64,000 nt of DNA, taken from contig NZ_OMWA01000005.1 of assembly GCF_900314615.1 (NCBI RefSeq), positions 67,414 to 131,413 of the forward strand. The letters run 5' to 3'. Below the pieces are notes generated by a model. That model saw nothing but the letters and a program-made list of their open reading frames with translations, did not search any database and was not told the origin of the DNA. Position 1 is the first letter of the stretch. Each line of letters begins with the position of its first letter. Shown piece after piece: positions 41,798 to 49,847 of this stretch. This DNA comes from an uncultured Methanobrevibacter sp. Its GTDB lineage: Archaea; Methanobacteriota; Methanobacteria; Methanobacteriales; Methanobacteriaceae. Both the position numbers and the translations under genes were made by a program.

Positions 41798-42211
41798 TTA
41801 TAAATCGACGATGGCGCGAAGCTCTACATGTCTTGTTTTTTTAACATCCATCTTATGGAAAGTTATTGCCTTGATTTCTGTCTTTCTCTCATGCTTATCC
41901 CAATTGATTTTCTCCCCTTTAATTTTAGCAGTTAAATGGAGATTATCATCAATTTCTACATGAAAGCTGGAAAATAACATGAATTCCACTTCATGGTAAA
42001 AGAGCAGTTCCTCCAGGTAGTCATAAAGAAGAGATACTTCGTCTTCAGAGGTAATTTCAAATTCTATTTCATTTACAGGACTTACATCCTCAGTATCAGT
42101 TATTATATTAAACATTGCAATACTTGCATTTTCAAAAGCTTCATTCAGACTCTTTCCATAAGCTTTAAATCCAATGTCGGCAGTAGCTTCAAAATATTCA
42201 TAATTTTTCAT
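41798..42211 (-). CDS. Archease, activator of the RtcB ligase
   Basis: 137-residue protein that speeds RtcB guanylylation and broadens its nucleotide use. Hallmarks are the N-terminal YEYFEATADIGFKAYG with the metal-binding Asp12, the middle LLYDYLEELLFYHE, the later KAITFHKM, and the C-terminal RAIVDL whose Asp is the other metal ligand. The length is normal. The ATG at 42211 follows GAGGAAA. It is divergent from a small membrane protein gene and shares the intervening promoter region; rtcB lies about 2 kb downstream on the same strand but is not in the same transcript unit. Confidence 0.92.
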   Translation of the reverse strand: MKNYEYFEATADIGFKAYGKSLNEAFENASIAMFNIITDTEDVSPVNEIEFEITSEDEVSLLYDYLEELLFYHEVEFMLFSSFHVEIDDNLHLTAKIKGEKINWDKHERKTEIKAITFHKMDVKKTRHVELRAIVDL

Positions 42212-42243
42212 AAAATTTCCTCAAAAATATTACTTATCAAATG

Positions 42244-42290
42244 CTCTCTCGGACTTTGTTTATATATCAACTTCGGACAATTTAAATATA
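42244..42290. promoter_or_regulatory. Divergent promoter between archease and a small membrane protein
   Basis: The 88-base gap holds TTTATATATC (42,259-42,268), usable as a TATA box in both directions. It is flanked by two direct CGGAC copies (CTCGGACTTTG and CTTCGGACAAT), which could be an operator. A second AT-rich element TTTAAATATA lies only ten bases before the membrane-protein ATG, too close to act as its TATA box. Confidence 0.4.
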
Positions 42291-42299
42291 GTGATTAAA

Positions 42300-42476
42300 A
42301 TGTTAGGCAATAAAGACACCACAATTCAAGTTGATTTAAGGAAAAAAAGTTCAATAAGAGATGAGATCATTTACAGCGGTTTAGACGTTCAATCTTGCAT
42401 GGTAGTGCTTGTAGTAATAGCGGCATTACTTTTATCTGTTATTTCTGTTGTGGCAGCTCAAAGTCCTATAGTTTAG
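42300..42476 (+). CDS. Small membrane protein, 58 aa
   Basis: Short protein with a charged N-terminal half (LGNKDTTIQVDLRKKSS) and one C-terminal transmembrane helix (about residues 33-54, MVVLVVIAALLLSVISVVAA), so probably N-in, single-pass. The ATG at 42300 is chosen because GTGATT seven bases upstream is the ribosome site; the GTG at 42291 is part of that site. It is followed by a T-run and a stem-loop. Function is not recognised. Confidence 0.65.
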   Translation: MLGNKDTTIQVDLRKKSSIRDEIIYSGLDVQSCMVVLVVIAALLLSVISVVAAQSPIV

Positions 42477-42511
42477 GACTGTTTTTTTACAATACCAAAC
42501 CCTTAGTTGTC

Positions 42512-42547
42512 CATTAGAATACAAGCTTACCATGCATTATTCTAATG
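42512..42547. terminator. Stem-loop between convergent genes
   Basis: CATTAGAAT and ATTCTAATG pair perfectly over nine bases around an 18-base loop, between the ends of the small membrane protein gene and orc1/cdc6, which converge here. Together with the T7 run at 42,482-42,488 it probably serves as a two-way terminator. Confidence 0.5.
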
Positions 42548-42577
42548 ATACAGAAACTAATTTCCCTACAGGAAAAA

Positions 42578-43687
42578 CTAGATTATATAATCTTCGGGGT
42601 TAAAACGCAATATAATTTCTCTAGAATTTCCCCTAACCCCTTTTCCTGTATATTTGGTATCAATTAATCTTACAAATTCCAGTTTATCCAATGTTCTGTT
42701 AAATGAGGCATAGCTGGAACCTGTTTTTTGTTTGTAATCTTCACCTAATTCTCCTGCAGTGTATATGCCGTCAAAATTAACTATCATCTGCAGAAGTTCA
42801 CGTTCGGCACTGTTTAGAGATTTTAATGTTTCAGATACATTTATGGATACCAATGATTCAATAGCCTTGTCAAAGTGCTCCTGAGTGATTTCACGGCTTG
42901 CAGAAGCTTCCGCAATATTTCCGCATGATCTTAAAAGGTTGATTCCAACTCTCAAGTCTCCGTTTTCAAGAGTATACATTGAAATCTGCTCCAAGATATC
43001 ATCGCTCAGCACTCCCGGGAAAAATCCTGCATTGACCCTGTCTCTTAGGATATCTTCGATTTCATTGTATTTGTAAAGCGGAAACATGATTTCCTGAGGA
43101 ATAAAAACAGTATTGACATTTTTATCGAAAGCATATTTGAATTCCAGATCAGACAATATTGCAAAAATGGATGCTTTAACACCAGGATATTCTTCATATG
43201 CTCTTAAAAGGTCATAAACAACCTTGTTTGCATGATTTGTCTGGAACAGGTAGTTTATATCATCAAAGGCAACAACAACTGATTGTCCGTTTTTTTGAAG
43301 TTCCTTCATGATTTGGGCATAGATTCTTGAAAATGGAACTCCAGTTTCAGGAGGAAGATGTCCGAAGACTTTTTTAAAGATTTGTGAAAATATTCCGAAA
43401 CGGGTTGTATGAATCTGACAGTTGATATAAACGCATACAACTTTTTCTGTGTTTTTTTCAACAAGTTCAAATACTTTTCTGATTGCTGTTGTTTTTCCTG
43501 TTGCAGGTGAGCCTAATATAACTGCATTTGACGGTTGACCTCCCCTCATAGCAGGCCTTATTGCCATCGCCATTGCTTCCATTTGTGTATCTCTGAAATT
43601 ATAGTTTGGAGGCAGGTAATCAGGATCAAAAGCATTTATATTTTGAAAAAGGCTTTCATCATACATTAAAATATCTTCAATACCCAT
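42578..43687 (-). CDS. Orc1/Cdc6-type replication initiation protein
   Basis: Archaeal origin-binding AAA+ ATPase and helicase loader, 369 residues. The start (NINAFDPDYLPPNYNFRD) is the usual Cdc6 N-terminus, followed by Walker A GSPATGKT (59-66), Walker B VVVAFDDIN (137-145), a lid region RVGINLLRSCG, and a C-terminal winged helix from about 290 (LNSAERELLQMIV). Most Orc1/Cdc6 have D-E in Walker B; here it is D-D, which may slow or change ATP hydrolysis and suggests the second (Cdc6-2-like) branch of methanogens. The 32-base gap to mptE leaves no room for an origin at its own promoter; candidate origin boxes lie 5.5 kb away. The paralogue assignment is inference. Confidence 0.88.
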   Translation of the reverse strand: MGIEDILMYDESLFQNINAFDPDYLPPNYNFRDTQMEAMAMAIRPAMRGGQPSNAVILGSPATGKTTAIRKVFELVEKNTEKVVCVYINCQIHTTRFGIFSQIFKKVFGHLPPETGVPFSRIYAQIMKELQKNGQSVVVAFDDINYLFQTNHANKVVYDLLRAYEEYPGVKASIFAILSDLEFKYAFDKNVNTVFIPQEIMFPLYKYNEIEDILRDRVNAGFFPGVLSDDILEQISMYTLENGDLRVGINLLRSCGNIAEASASREITQEHFDKAIESLVSINVSETLKSLNSAERELLQMIVNFDGIYTAGELGEDYKQKTGSSYASFNRTLDKLEFVRLIDTKYTGKGVRGNSREIILRFNPEDYII

Positions 43688-43719
43688 ATTATCTAATATA
43701 TAAAAATTATTATAAAAAA

Positions 43720-44439
43720 CTATTCTTTTAAGTTAATCAATTTCACATCTTCGTTTTCAGCTATCCAATTGGTGAATTTCTCAGCGTAATTAAGTTTTTT
43801 CTGTTTAAACTCATCAGCTTTGGCTAAAGCGTCAGGAAGATTTGGCCTTGAATATTTGGTTACGATATCTCCGAAATCCATTCCGGCAAGAGTTATTTCA
43901 GATGCTCCTAAAGCGACTGCTAAAAATATTGCCCTGTCACCGTCAGTGAAACCTCCGAAGTTATAAAGATTTCCTACAGGCTGTGCCTGGGTTGTTCCAA
44001 GGACATTATTGAAAAATGAGCTTAAAGAAGCGATTCTGTCAATATTGTCTCCGTGAGCATGGATGACAATGTTTGCGCCTCTTAAATTTGCTAAAAGAAT
44101 ATCATCAATGTTTCCGTCAAGGTCTGTTGCTACAATGTCTGGAACGAGTTTTTGTTCTATTAATGCAGTTGTTGCACCGTCGGCAGCAACCAGCACATAA
44201 TCTTTTAAGTCATAATCGTTTTTAAGCATTTCAACGTGCTCTTTTACAGAAGGCCCTGCACCGAATACGATGAATTTATCTGAAAAGTCAACAATTTCCG
44301 CAAGATCGTTTAATGTAAGACACCCTTCAGTTGAGAGAATTTCATCCAAAAGTTTTGCAGATTCTTCGTCATCCTCACGTGAAAATCCAAAATCATCAAG
44401 AATTTCTTTGTAATATTTTTCCCAGAGTCCAAATTCCAT
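43720..44439 (-). CDS. mptE: 6-hydroxymethyl-7,8-dihydropterin pyrophosphokinase, MptE family
   Basis: Archaeal enzyme that transfers pyrophosphate from ATP to 6-hydroxymethyldihydropterin on the way to tetrahydromethanopterin, the C1 carrier of methanogenesis. 239 residues, DUF115 family. Seen are FIVFGAGPSVKEHVE (about 55-69), VAADGATTALIEQKLVPDIVATD with the acidic metal-site D, DLDGN, HAHGDN, and the later FTDGDRA. It is unrelated to bacterial FolK. It is likely cotranscribed with orc1/cdc6 (32-base gap). The upstream 220 bases to the divergent gene contain AT-rich promoter-like sequence. Confidence 0.9.
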   Translation of the reverse strand: MEFGLWEKYYKEILDDFGFSREDDEESAKLLDEILSTEGCLTLNDLAEIVDFSDKFIVFGAGPSVKEHVEMLKNDYDLKDYVLVAADGATTALIEQKLVPDIVATDLDGNIDDILLANLRGANIVIHAHGDNIDRIASLSSFFNNVLGTTQAQPVGNLYNFGGFTDGDRAIFLAVALGASEITLAGMDFGDIVTKYSRPNLPDALAKADEFKQKKLNYAEKFTNWIAENEDVKLINLKE

Positions 44440-44658
44440 ATTTAAACCTCACTATATTATTTTAGCCTTTGGTTAATTAAATAATTTATCATTACATAGA
44501 AAATGAAAAATTGATTTAAAGTCATTAAAATATAAATAAAGAACAATACTGCTTTTATTTCATAAAAAACTTAAATATAATGGAGTAAATAGAATTATAT
44601 ATATCGATGTCGTTTTAAAAAAAGAATTTCCGGAAATTAAAATTTTAGGAGATTGAAT

Positions 44659-45567
44659 GTGAAACTTAAAAAACCATACCATTCAAACGATATAACACAC
44701 AAATATGCGGCAATGGCTTTTAGAAAAAAAATGCATGAATATTTGGACCTGCCAGGGACATATCATAGAAGATACCCTACAGAAGTTGTTTTAAGAACAA
44801 TGGCCACAGGCAGAATGGATGAATTATACTCTACAAAAGAAGGAATGCTGATTAACCTAAAAGAGGAATCTGATGTTGTAACTGAAAAAACATTAGCGAA
44901 ATTGGGAAAATACAAAACATTTGCCAGCTTCATATATGGAATGCCACTTTATACCGGTGTAATCTGTTTAAAAAATCCCAAAAATTTCCCAAAAGAGTAT
45001 GAAATCAGTCCAACAGACATTATAAGGCCAAAATATTATTATTTTTCCCAGGAGAAACTATGGAAAAATTATGATACAATTATAAATAAAGTAGAACATA
45101 ATATTGAATTAAGTGAAAAGGAAGCACTGCACATTGCTTTCGTTCCGAAATACATATCCAAAAAATATTCGGAATATGTGACAAAATCATTTTCCAAACT
45201 GTTTAAACATGCAAAAATTCCAGATGAAAAATTAAAAAGAGACATTGCATTTATTTTAATGACAATGATTTTGTCAAATATCGACGATGAAACAGAACAA
45301 GACCAACTATTGGAGGCAATTGACATGGATGCCTACCGTGATGATATGGAAGAAATAGTATATTCCAGATATGGCGATGAGCTAGAAAGAGTAAAAGCCG
45401 AAAATAAGAAAGAACTAGCTAAAAAAGATAAAGAACTAGCTGAAAAAAATAAAGAAATAACTAGATTAAAAACCAATTTTGCTAAAGCAATTGAAGAAAT
45501 CAATGCCCGAAAGGACATACCTTCAAAAACCAAAAAACTACTTATTTCAACCGTACTTAAAAGTTAA
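44659..45567 (+). CDS. PD-(D/E)XK nuclease-like protein with C-terminal coiled coil (Rpn-like)
   Basis: About 302 residues. The start is GTG 44659, seven bases after AGGAG; the TTG at 44653 is too close to that site. Near residue 50 GRMDELYSTKEGMLINLKEE has the spacing of a PD-(D/E)XK nuclease core (D, then hydrophobic strand, then E/K), followed by LAKLGKYKTFASFIYGMPLYTG, as in recombination-promoting Rpn/YhgA proteins. The middle is helical. Residues about 225-275 form a charged coiled coil (ELAKKDKELAEKNKEI). The nuclease call is by pattern only, and catalytic residues are not certain. The next gene repeats part of its C-terminal half. Confidence 0.5.
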   Translation: MKLKKPYHSNDITHKYAAMAFRKKMHEYLDLPGTYHRRYPTEVVLRTMATGRMDELYSTKEGMLINLKEESDVVTEKTLAKLGKYKTFASFIYGMPLYTGVICLKNPKNFPKEYEISPTDIIRPKYYYFSQEKLWKNYDTIINKVEHNIELSEKEALHIAFVPKYISKKYSEYVTKSFSKLFKHAKIPDEKLKRDIAFILMTMILSNIDDETEQDQLLEAIDMDAYRDDMEEIVYSRYGDELERVKAENKKELAKKDKELAEKNKEITRLKTNFAKAIEEINARKDIPSKTKKLLISTVLKS

Positions 45568-45637
45568 AAAGTTAAATTGAATTAACACATATGATTAATC
45601 AAATGAATTCACAAAAAGCAATATTAAAGGTGATTGG

Positions 45638-46054
45638 ATGAAAAGAGCATATGAAAGTGATATGGAAGAAATATTATATGAAGCAAAATATGAAGGCGAA
45701 CTTACTGAAAAACAAAAAGTACTTAAAAAAATGCAGAAACAATTATTTGAAACAATCAAACTCAACGAAATTATAGATGAAAAAGAAAGAAAACTGGATG
45801 AAAGATCACGAAAAATAAATAAAATGGACGAAAAACTAAGTGAAATAGTAGATGAAATGGATGAAAAACCAGTAATGTTTGAAGAACTATTGAAATTAGA
45901 TACAGATCTAATACAAATAGAAGAAGATTTAAATAAAATAGATGAAAATCTAATAAAAAAGTATGAAGAAATAAGAAAAAGGGACGAAGAACTAAATCGA
46001 ATACCCCTAAATATTCCCAGTATAGAAAAACTGATTATTGAAAAAAGTGTTTAA
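45638..46054 (+). CDS. Coiled-coil protein related to the C-terminus of the preceding gene
   Basis: 138 residues, almost wholly charged coiled coil rich in Lys, Glu and Ile. The N-terminus AYESDMEEILYEAKYEGEL matches AYRDDMEEIVYSRYGDEL near residue 232 of the upstream protein, so this gene seems to be a duplicated C-terminal segment that has evolved on its own. GGTGATTGG precedes the ATG, which argues for real translation. It has no nuclease domain. It could be a partner or decoy of the upstream protein, or decaying DNA. Confidence 0.5.
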   Translation: MKRAYESDMEEILYEAKYEGELTEKQKVLKKMQKQLFETIKLNEIIDEKERKLDERSRKINKMDEKLSEIVDEMDEKPVMFEELLKLDTDLIQIEEDLNKIDENLIKKYEEIRKRDEELNRIPLNIPSIEKLIIEKSV

Positions 46055-46093
46055 AAATAATTTAAAGAGTTAGAACGCCCCATTAAGCAAATA

Positions 46094-46210
46094 TCAGTTT
46101 GATTTACTTAACGCCTGGGAACCATCTCTTTTTTTAGAAAATAACATTACAGAGACATATGCTCCGATAAGAAGCGCATTCAATGCTATAAGTTCAACAC
46201 CGAATACCAT
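46094..46210 (-). CDS. Small membrane protein, 38 aa
   Basis: A short frame with excellent signals: GGAGGTG seven bases before the ATG at 46210, and a TATA-like AATATAAACT about 40 bases upstream. The product starts MVFGVELIALNALLIGAY, giving one transmembrane helix (residues 3-25), then a basic tail (FSKKRDG). The stop codon lies inside a stem-loop, TTAAGCAAAT/ATTTACTTAA (46,083-46,112), that may end the transcript. The family is not recognised. Confidence 0.6.
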   Translation of the reverse strand: MVFGVELIALNALLIGAYVSVMLFSKKRDGSQALSKSN

Positions 46211-46280
46211 TTATAACACCTCCACTTATTGTAATCTAAATAATAACCAAAAATAGTTTATATTTCCAGGTTTATAAGAT

Positions 46281-46306
46281 TTTGCGAGCGCAAGTGCTTG
46301 CTTGCA
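46281..46306 (-). terminator. Hairpin after the YczE-type gene
   Basis: GC-rich palindrome centred on GCAAGTGCTTGC, extended imperfectly to GCGAGCGC/GCTTGC, about 35 bases past the stop of the membrane protein gene and upstream of the 38-residue gene's TATA region. In an AT-rich spacer this is conspicuous and fits a terminator. Confidence 0.45.
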
Positions 46307-46337
46307 TGATTAATTAATCTTTATTTTCAGCAGAGTT

Positions 46338-46985
46338 TCATTGGTTTACCACATTGACCTCATGGCCTGTAATATAAGCGTAGAGATTGTTGATTTGCCT
46401 TAATGTAAAGCCTACCATAAATGCTGAGATAACAGTTCCAATATAGACTGCACCGAAAACGTTAGAATACCACAATCCGCACATTACAAGTGAAATGATT
46501 ACCATTGTTGCGTCAAATCCAATTTTAATTGTGGAAAATCTCCATCCGGTTACAATAGCCACTGATTCAACACATCCTTCACCTGGAAGAGGTGCAATAT
46601 TTGCCGGCATGTAGATGAATATTCCAAGAGCAGTTAAAATGATACTTACTGCCAGAAATACAGCACACATCAAAACAGATCCGTCAAATGGTACGAATGA
46701 CACCAGATACAGTGCCAGATCAGTAAAGTATCCGAACAGTATGCAGTTTATAAGCTGCAGAAGTCTTTTTTTGTGAAATCTTGAGCGCAAAATCAGAAAC
46801 TGAATAAGGATTAATGCTGCATTGAAGATAAAAGTAGTTATTCCAATGTTAATGTTGGTAATTAAAGCCAGTGAATATGATATTGAGCTTATTGGAGTTG
46901 TTCCAAGTGTTGATATGATTGAAAAGGCCACACCAAGAGACATTATGAATAATCCAACAACAAAAAAACAAATCCTTTTAATCAT
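46338..46985 (-). CDS. YczE/YitT-type integral membrane protein
   Basis: 215 residues with five to six transmembrane helices. The N-terminal CFFVVGLFIMSLGVAFSIISTLGTTPISS is typical of the YczE/YyaS/YitT (DUF6198) family, followed by QLINCILFGYFTDLAL and the loop MPANIAPLPGEG. The family is uncharacterised in archaea; bacterial YczE affects secretion of a lipopeptide. It is a paralogue of the next gene, in tandem with a 33-base gap, so the two may form a pair or heteromer. The substrate is unknown. Confidence 0.75.
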   Translation of the reverse strand: MIKRICFFVVGLFIMSLGVAFSIISTLGTTPISSISYSLALITNINIGITTFIFNAALILIQFLILRSRFHKKRLLQLINCILFGYFTDLALYLVSFVPFDGSVLMCAVFLAVSIILTALGIFIYMPANIAPLPGEGCVESVAIVTGWRFSTIKIGFDATMVIISLVMCGLWYSNVFGAVYIGTVISAFMVGFTLRQINNLYAYITGHEVNVVNQ

Positions 46986-47018
46986 ATATTAAATAAAATA
47001 GTTTATGATATAAAAAGT

Positions 47019-47687
47019 TTACATTTTTTTCAAATCCACAGCATTGCCTGTAAAATCGGCGTGGAATTTGTGAATGTATTTTACAGTTATACCGATAAAC
47101 AAAGCTCCGAGTATTGTTCCGATTCCAACACTTCCAAAACTGCCTAAAAATGCATAACTTATGATTAATGCTGTTAAAACAACACATACATCAAAGTAAA
47201 CCTTGATTTTCGGGAAAGGTCTGTTTGTTACAATAGCTATTGCCTGTGTAACGCCTTCCACTGAAAGGGGAATGATATTTGTAGGCACATAGAAAAACAG
47301 CCCCAAGGCAATGAGAAATATGCTTAAAACGCTCATCAAAAGAGCGACTATAAAGTTATCTGCAGGAGGTATGAAACCCATGAGAGACACTGATATGCTT
47401 GTAAATGCACCAAAAAGCACCCCTACAAAAACCTGCATGAAATGCTTTGGCTTGAAATTCCTTCTAAGCAAAACAAGTTCAATCAATACCAAAATAGCAT
47501 GAAATATGAATGTTGCTACTCCGATTTCTATTGCCCAGACCAGATCCATTGCATATGGAATTGAACTGACCGGAGCTGAGCCCAATCCTGATTTGATTGA
47601 AAACGCTACGCCCAATGTAATGAGATACAGGCCAAAAATATAGTTAAAAATTCTCTTTAAAGTTAATTCTTCTCCACTAAATTGCAT
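47019..47687 (-). CDS. YczE/YitT-type integral membrane protein (paralogue)
   Basis: 222 residues, same layout as its neighbour: LYLITLGVAFSIKSGLGSAPVSSIPYAM in the first helix, QVFVGVLFGAFTS in the middle and the loop VPTNIIPLSVEG. The ten-residue N-terminal extension MQFSGEELTL is hydrophilic; no better start is available downstream. It is the first gene of the two-gene unit. It probably arose by tandem duplication; no function can be read. Confidence 0.75.
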   Translation of the reverse strand: MQFSGEELTLKRIFNYIFGLYLITLGVAFSIKSGLGSAPVSSIPYAMDLVWAIEIGVATFIFHAILVLIELVLLRRNFKPKHFMQVFVGVLFGAFTSISVSLMGFIPPADNFIVALLMSVLSIFLIALGLFFYVPTNIIPLSVEGVTQAIAIVTNRPFPKIKVYFDVCVVLTALIISYAFLGSFGSVGIGTILGALFIGITVKYIHKFHADFTGNAVDLKKM

Positions 47688-47873
47688 GCAGTTATTAATT
47701 TATTATTCATTATTTAAAAATGTAACTTGCATTTTGAACAGGTGTGCAAAATATATGTTATTGAAATAGAAAAACTGAATAAACACCCATATTAAAAATA
47801 TTTAATAAGTATAAAAATTAAATTATATAATAGCTTTAAACTAGCTAATCTTTATATAACTTGGAGGAATTTA

Positions 47874-49016
47874 ATGAATGATATTTTATTAATGCTTCCT
47901 GGACCAACAACAGTACACCCTAGAGTACTCAATGCAATGTCACAGGCTGTTGTTAACCACAGAGGCGCAAAATATGGTGAAATCTTAACTGAAACTACCG
48001 AATTAATGAGTAAAGTTTTCCAAACCTCAAATAAATCTTATTTATTAACCGGATCCGGAACCGCTGCAATGGAAGCAGGAATTGCAAACACTGTAGCTCC
48101 TGGCGAAAAAATGTTAAATGTAGTAGGTGGAAAATTCGGAGAACGTTTCATGAAAATCGCACAGACCCATGGAATTGACGCTAAAGAATTAGCAGTCGAA
48201 TGGGGAACTGCTGTAACTCCTGAAGCAATCGAAGAAGCTTTAGAAGCTGATGAAGATATCAAAGCAGTCAGCGTAATTCACAACGAAACCTCTACCGGAG
48301 TAGCTGCACCTATTGAAGAAATCGGTAAAGTAATGAAAAACTATGATGCATTATACATCGTAGATACAGTATCCTCCCTTGCTGGAGACGAAGTAAACGT
48401 CGACAAATTCGGCATTGACGTATGTCTTACCGGATCTCAAAAATGTATCGCTGCACCACCTGGAATGGCAGCTATTACCTTAAGTGACGATGCATGGGCC
48501 GCTGTTGATAAAGTAGAAACCAATACCTTTTACTTAGACTTAAAAGCTGCAAGAAAAAGCGGAGACAAAGCTGTACCTGAAACTCCATACACCCCATCTG
48601 TTTCTCTAACCTACGCTATGAATGAAGCATTGAAAATGGTTATGGAAGAAGGACTTGACAACAGAGTTGCACGTCACCACAAAGCAGCTAAAGCTAGTGT
48701 AGCAGCTGTTAAAGCATTAGGATTAGAATTATTCGCTGATGAAGCTGTTTCATCTGCAACTGTAACTGCAGTTAAAATGCCTGAAGGCGTTACTGACGCT
48801 GACTTTAGAGGAACCACCCGTGACAAATACGGTGTTGAATTAGCTGGTGGTCAAGATCACCTTAAAGGAAACATTTTCAGAATCGGCCACATGGGAAATA
48901 TTTCCTACAAAGAATTAACTCAAACTTTTGCAGCTATCGGAATGACCTTAAAAGGTTTAGGTGCAATTGAAGATGCTGGTGCTGGTGTAGCATCAATTAC
49001 AGAATCATACTTATGA
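47874..49016 (+). CDS. Class V PLP aminotransferase (serine/alanine-glyoxylate family)
   Basis: 380 residues. LPGPTTVHPRVL at the start, LTGSGTAAMEA (58-68) for the PLP phosphate, D164 in YIVDTVSS, and Lys190 in GSQKC as the Schiff-base lysine define the alanine-glyoxylate/serine-pyruvate group. The Methanocaldococcus homologue MJ0959 is reported as a broad-specificity enzyme acting in phosphoserine formation, so serine synthesis is the best guess for this single-copy gene. GGAGG precedes the ATG; TTATATAAT (about 47,823) and TTTATATAAC (about 47,850) are promoter candidates. Codon use is more regular (ACC, GGA) than in neighbours, as in highly expressed genes. Confidence 0.88.
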   Translation: MNDILLMLPGPTTVHPRVLNAMSQAVVNHRGAKYGEILTETTELMSKVFQTSNKSYLLTGSGTAAMEAGIANTVAPGEKMLNVVGGKFGERFMKIAQTHGIDAKELAVEWGTAVTPEAIEEALEADEDIKAVSVIHNETSTGVAAPIEEIGKVMKNYDALYIVDTVSSLAGDEVNVDKFGIDVCLTGSQKCIAAPPGMAAITLSDDAWAAVDKVETNTFYLDLKAARKSGDKAVPETPYTPSVSLTYAMNEALKMVMEEGLDNRVARHHKAAKASVAAVKALGLELFADEAVSSATVTAVKMPEGVTDADFRGTTRDKYGVELAGGQDHLKGNIFRIGHMGNISYKELTQTFAAIGMTLKGLGAIEDAGAGVASITESYL

Positions 49017-49093
49017 TTCTGATTCTTTTTCTTTTTTTATATATCTCAAATATCAGTTTTAGATGATTAGGTGTTTTTAAAAAAATTAATTAT

Positions 49094-49302
49094 AAGTTAT
49101 AACTCATGCCTTTTGAAGTTCATGATAAGTTATAAGTAATATATTTTTTACCTAGTTAGAAGTTATAAGTGAAAAGTTACACTTGAAATGCACGTCTAAA
49201 AATAATAAGTTATAACTTTTAAGTGAAAAGTTACACTTGAAATATACCTCTCGAAAAAAATATGAAAACTTATAAGTTTTAAGGTAAAAGTTACACTTGA
49301 AA
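49094..49302 (+). other. Candidate replication-origin box array (three ORB-like repeats)
   Basis: The 398-base gap holds three identical TTACACTTGAAA boxes at 49,177-49,188, 49,231-49,242 and 49,291-49,302, all in the same orientation. Each is preceded by AAGTGAAAAG or AAGGTAAAAG and followed by a C/G-containing TCT about eight bases on. They alternate with AAGTTATAA(C/G)T-type boxes (49,094; 49,127; 49,160; 49,207; 49,267). From memory the core equals the Orc1/Cdc6-bound mini-ORB of Methanothermobacter. The flank at 49,020-49,160 is very AT-rich, suitable for unwinding. It could alternatively be a transcription operator for the gene downstream. Confidence 0.55.
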
Positions 49303-49414
49303 CATATGTCTCAATTAGTGAAAAAGTATTACTTTATCTTTGGAAAAATCAAAATCTAAACTTATTTAAGACTTCAAAACATATAATAATATACATAACA
49401 TAGGATGTGAAACG

Positions 49415-49837
49415 ATGTCAAATAATATTAAAACAACCGTAGAAGAATTACGTAAATTAATAAGTGTTGATAATGTAATCGGAACACCTATTGAAACCGA
49501 TGATAAAATCCTCATTCCCGTAATGAAAATGGGAGTTGGATTCGGAGCCGGTGAAAACATCTTAGGCGGACAAGGCGCAGATTTAGCTGGTGCTGGTGCT
49601 GGTGTAGAACCTATTTCAATGGTAATGATTCCTAAAAAAGGAAGCGACGCTGAAGGAGTTCGTGTACTTGACCTAAGCAAAGGAACAGAAACCAACAAGG
49701 CAATATCCGATTTAGGATTAATTATAACCGATCTTGTAAAAAGTTTCCTCCAAGTACAGTACGGTGAAGACTACTACGACGAAGGAGAATACATCGAACC
49801 TGAATACACTACAACCGATGGCCAAATAGACGAATAG
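49415..49837 (+). CDS. GerW (YtfJ) family protein
   Basis: 140 residues. VIGTPIETDDKILIPVMKMGVGFGAGE, then a Gly/Ala-rich loop (GGQGADLAGAGAGVEP) and VMIPKKGSDAEGVRVLDL match the GerW/YtfJ family, named after a Bacillus spore germination protein but common in non-sporing bacteria and archaea. It is cytoplasmic with an acidic, Tyr-rich tail (EDYYDEGEY). The start follows GGATGTGA. It precedes a DUF2953 gene by 10 bases, the same pairing (ytfJ-ytfI) as in Bacillus. Molecular function is not known. Confidence 0.85.
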   Translation: MSNNIKTTVEELRKLISVDNVIGTPIETDDKILIPVMKMGVGFGAGENILGGQGADLAGAGAGVEPISMVMIPKKGSDAEGVRVLDLSKGTETNKAISDLGLIITDLVKSFLQVQYGEDYYDEGEYIEPEYTTTDGQIDE

Positions 49838-49847
49838 GAACTGCCTC

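Noticed and set aside
42291..42299. GTG start nine bases upstream for the 58-aa membrane protein
   Set aside because: The GTG is part of the GTGATT ribosome site for the following ATG.
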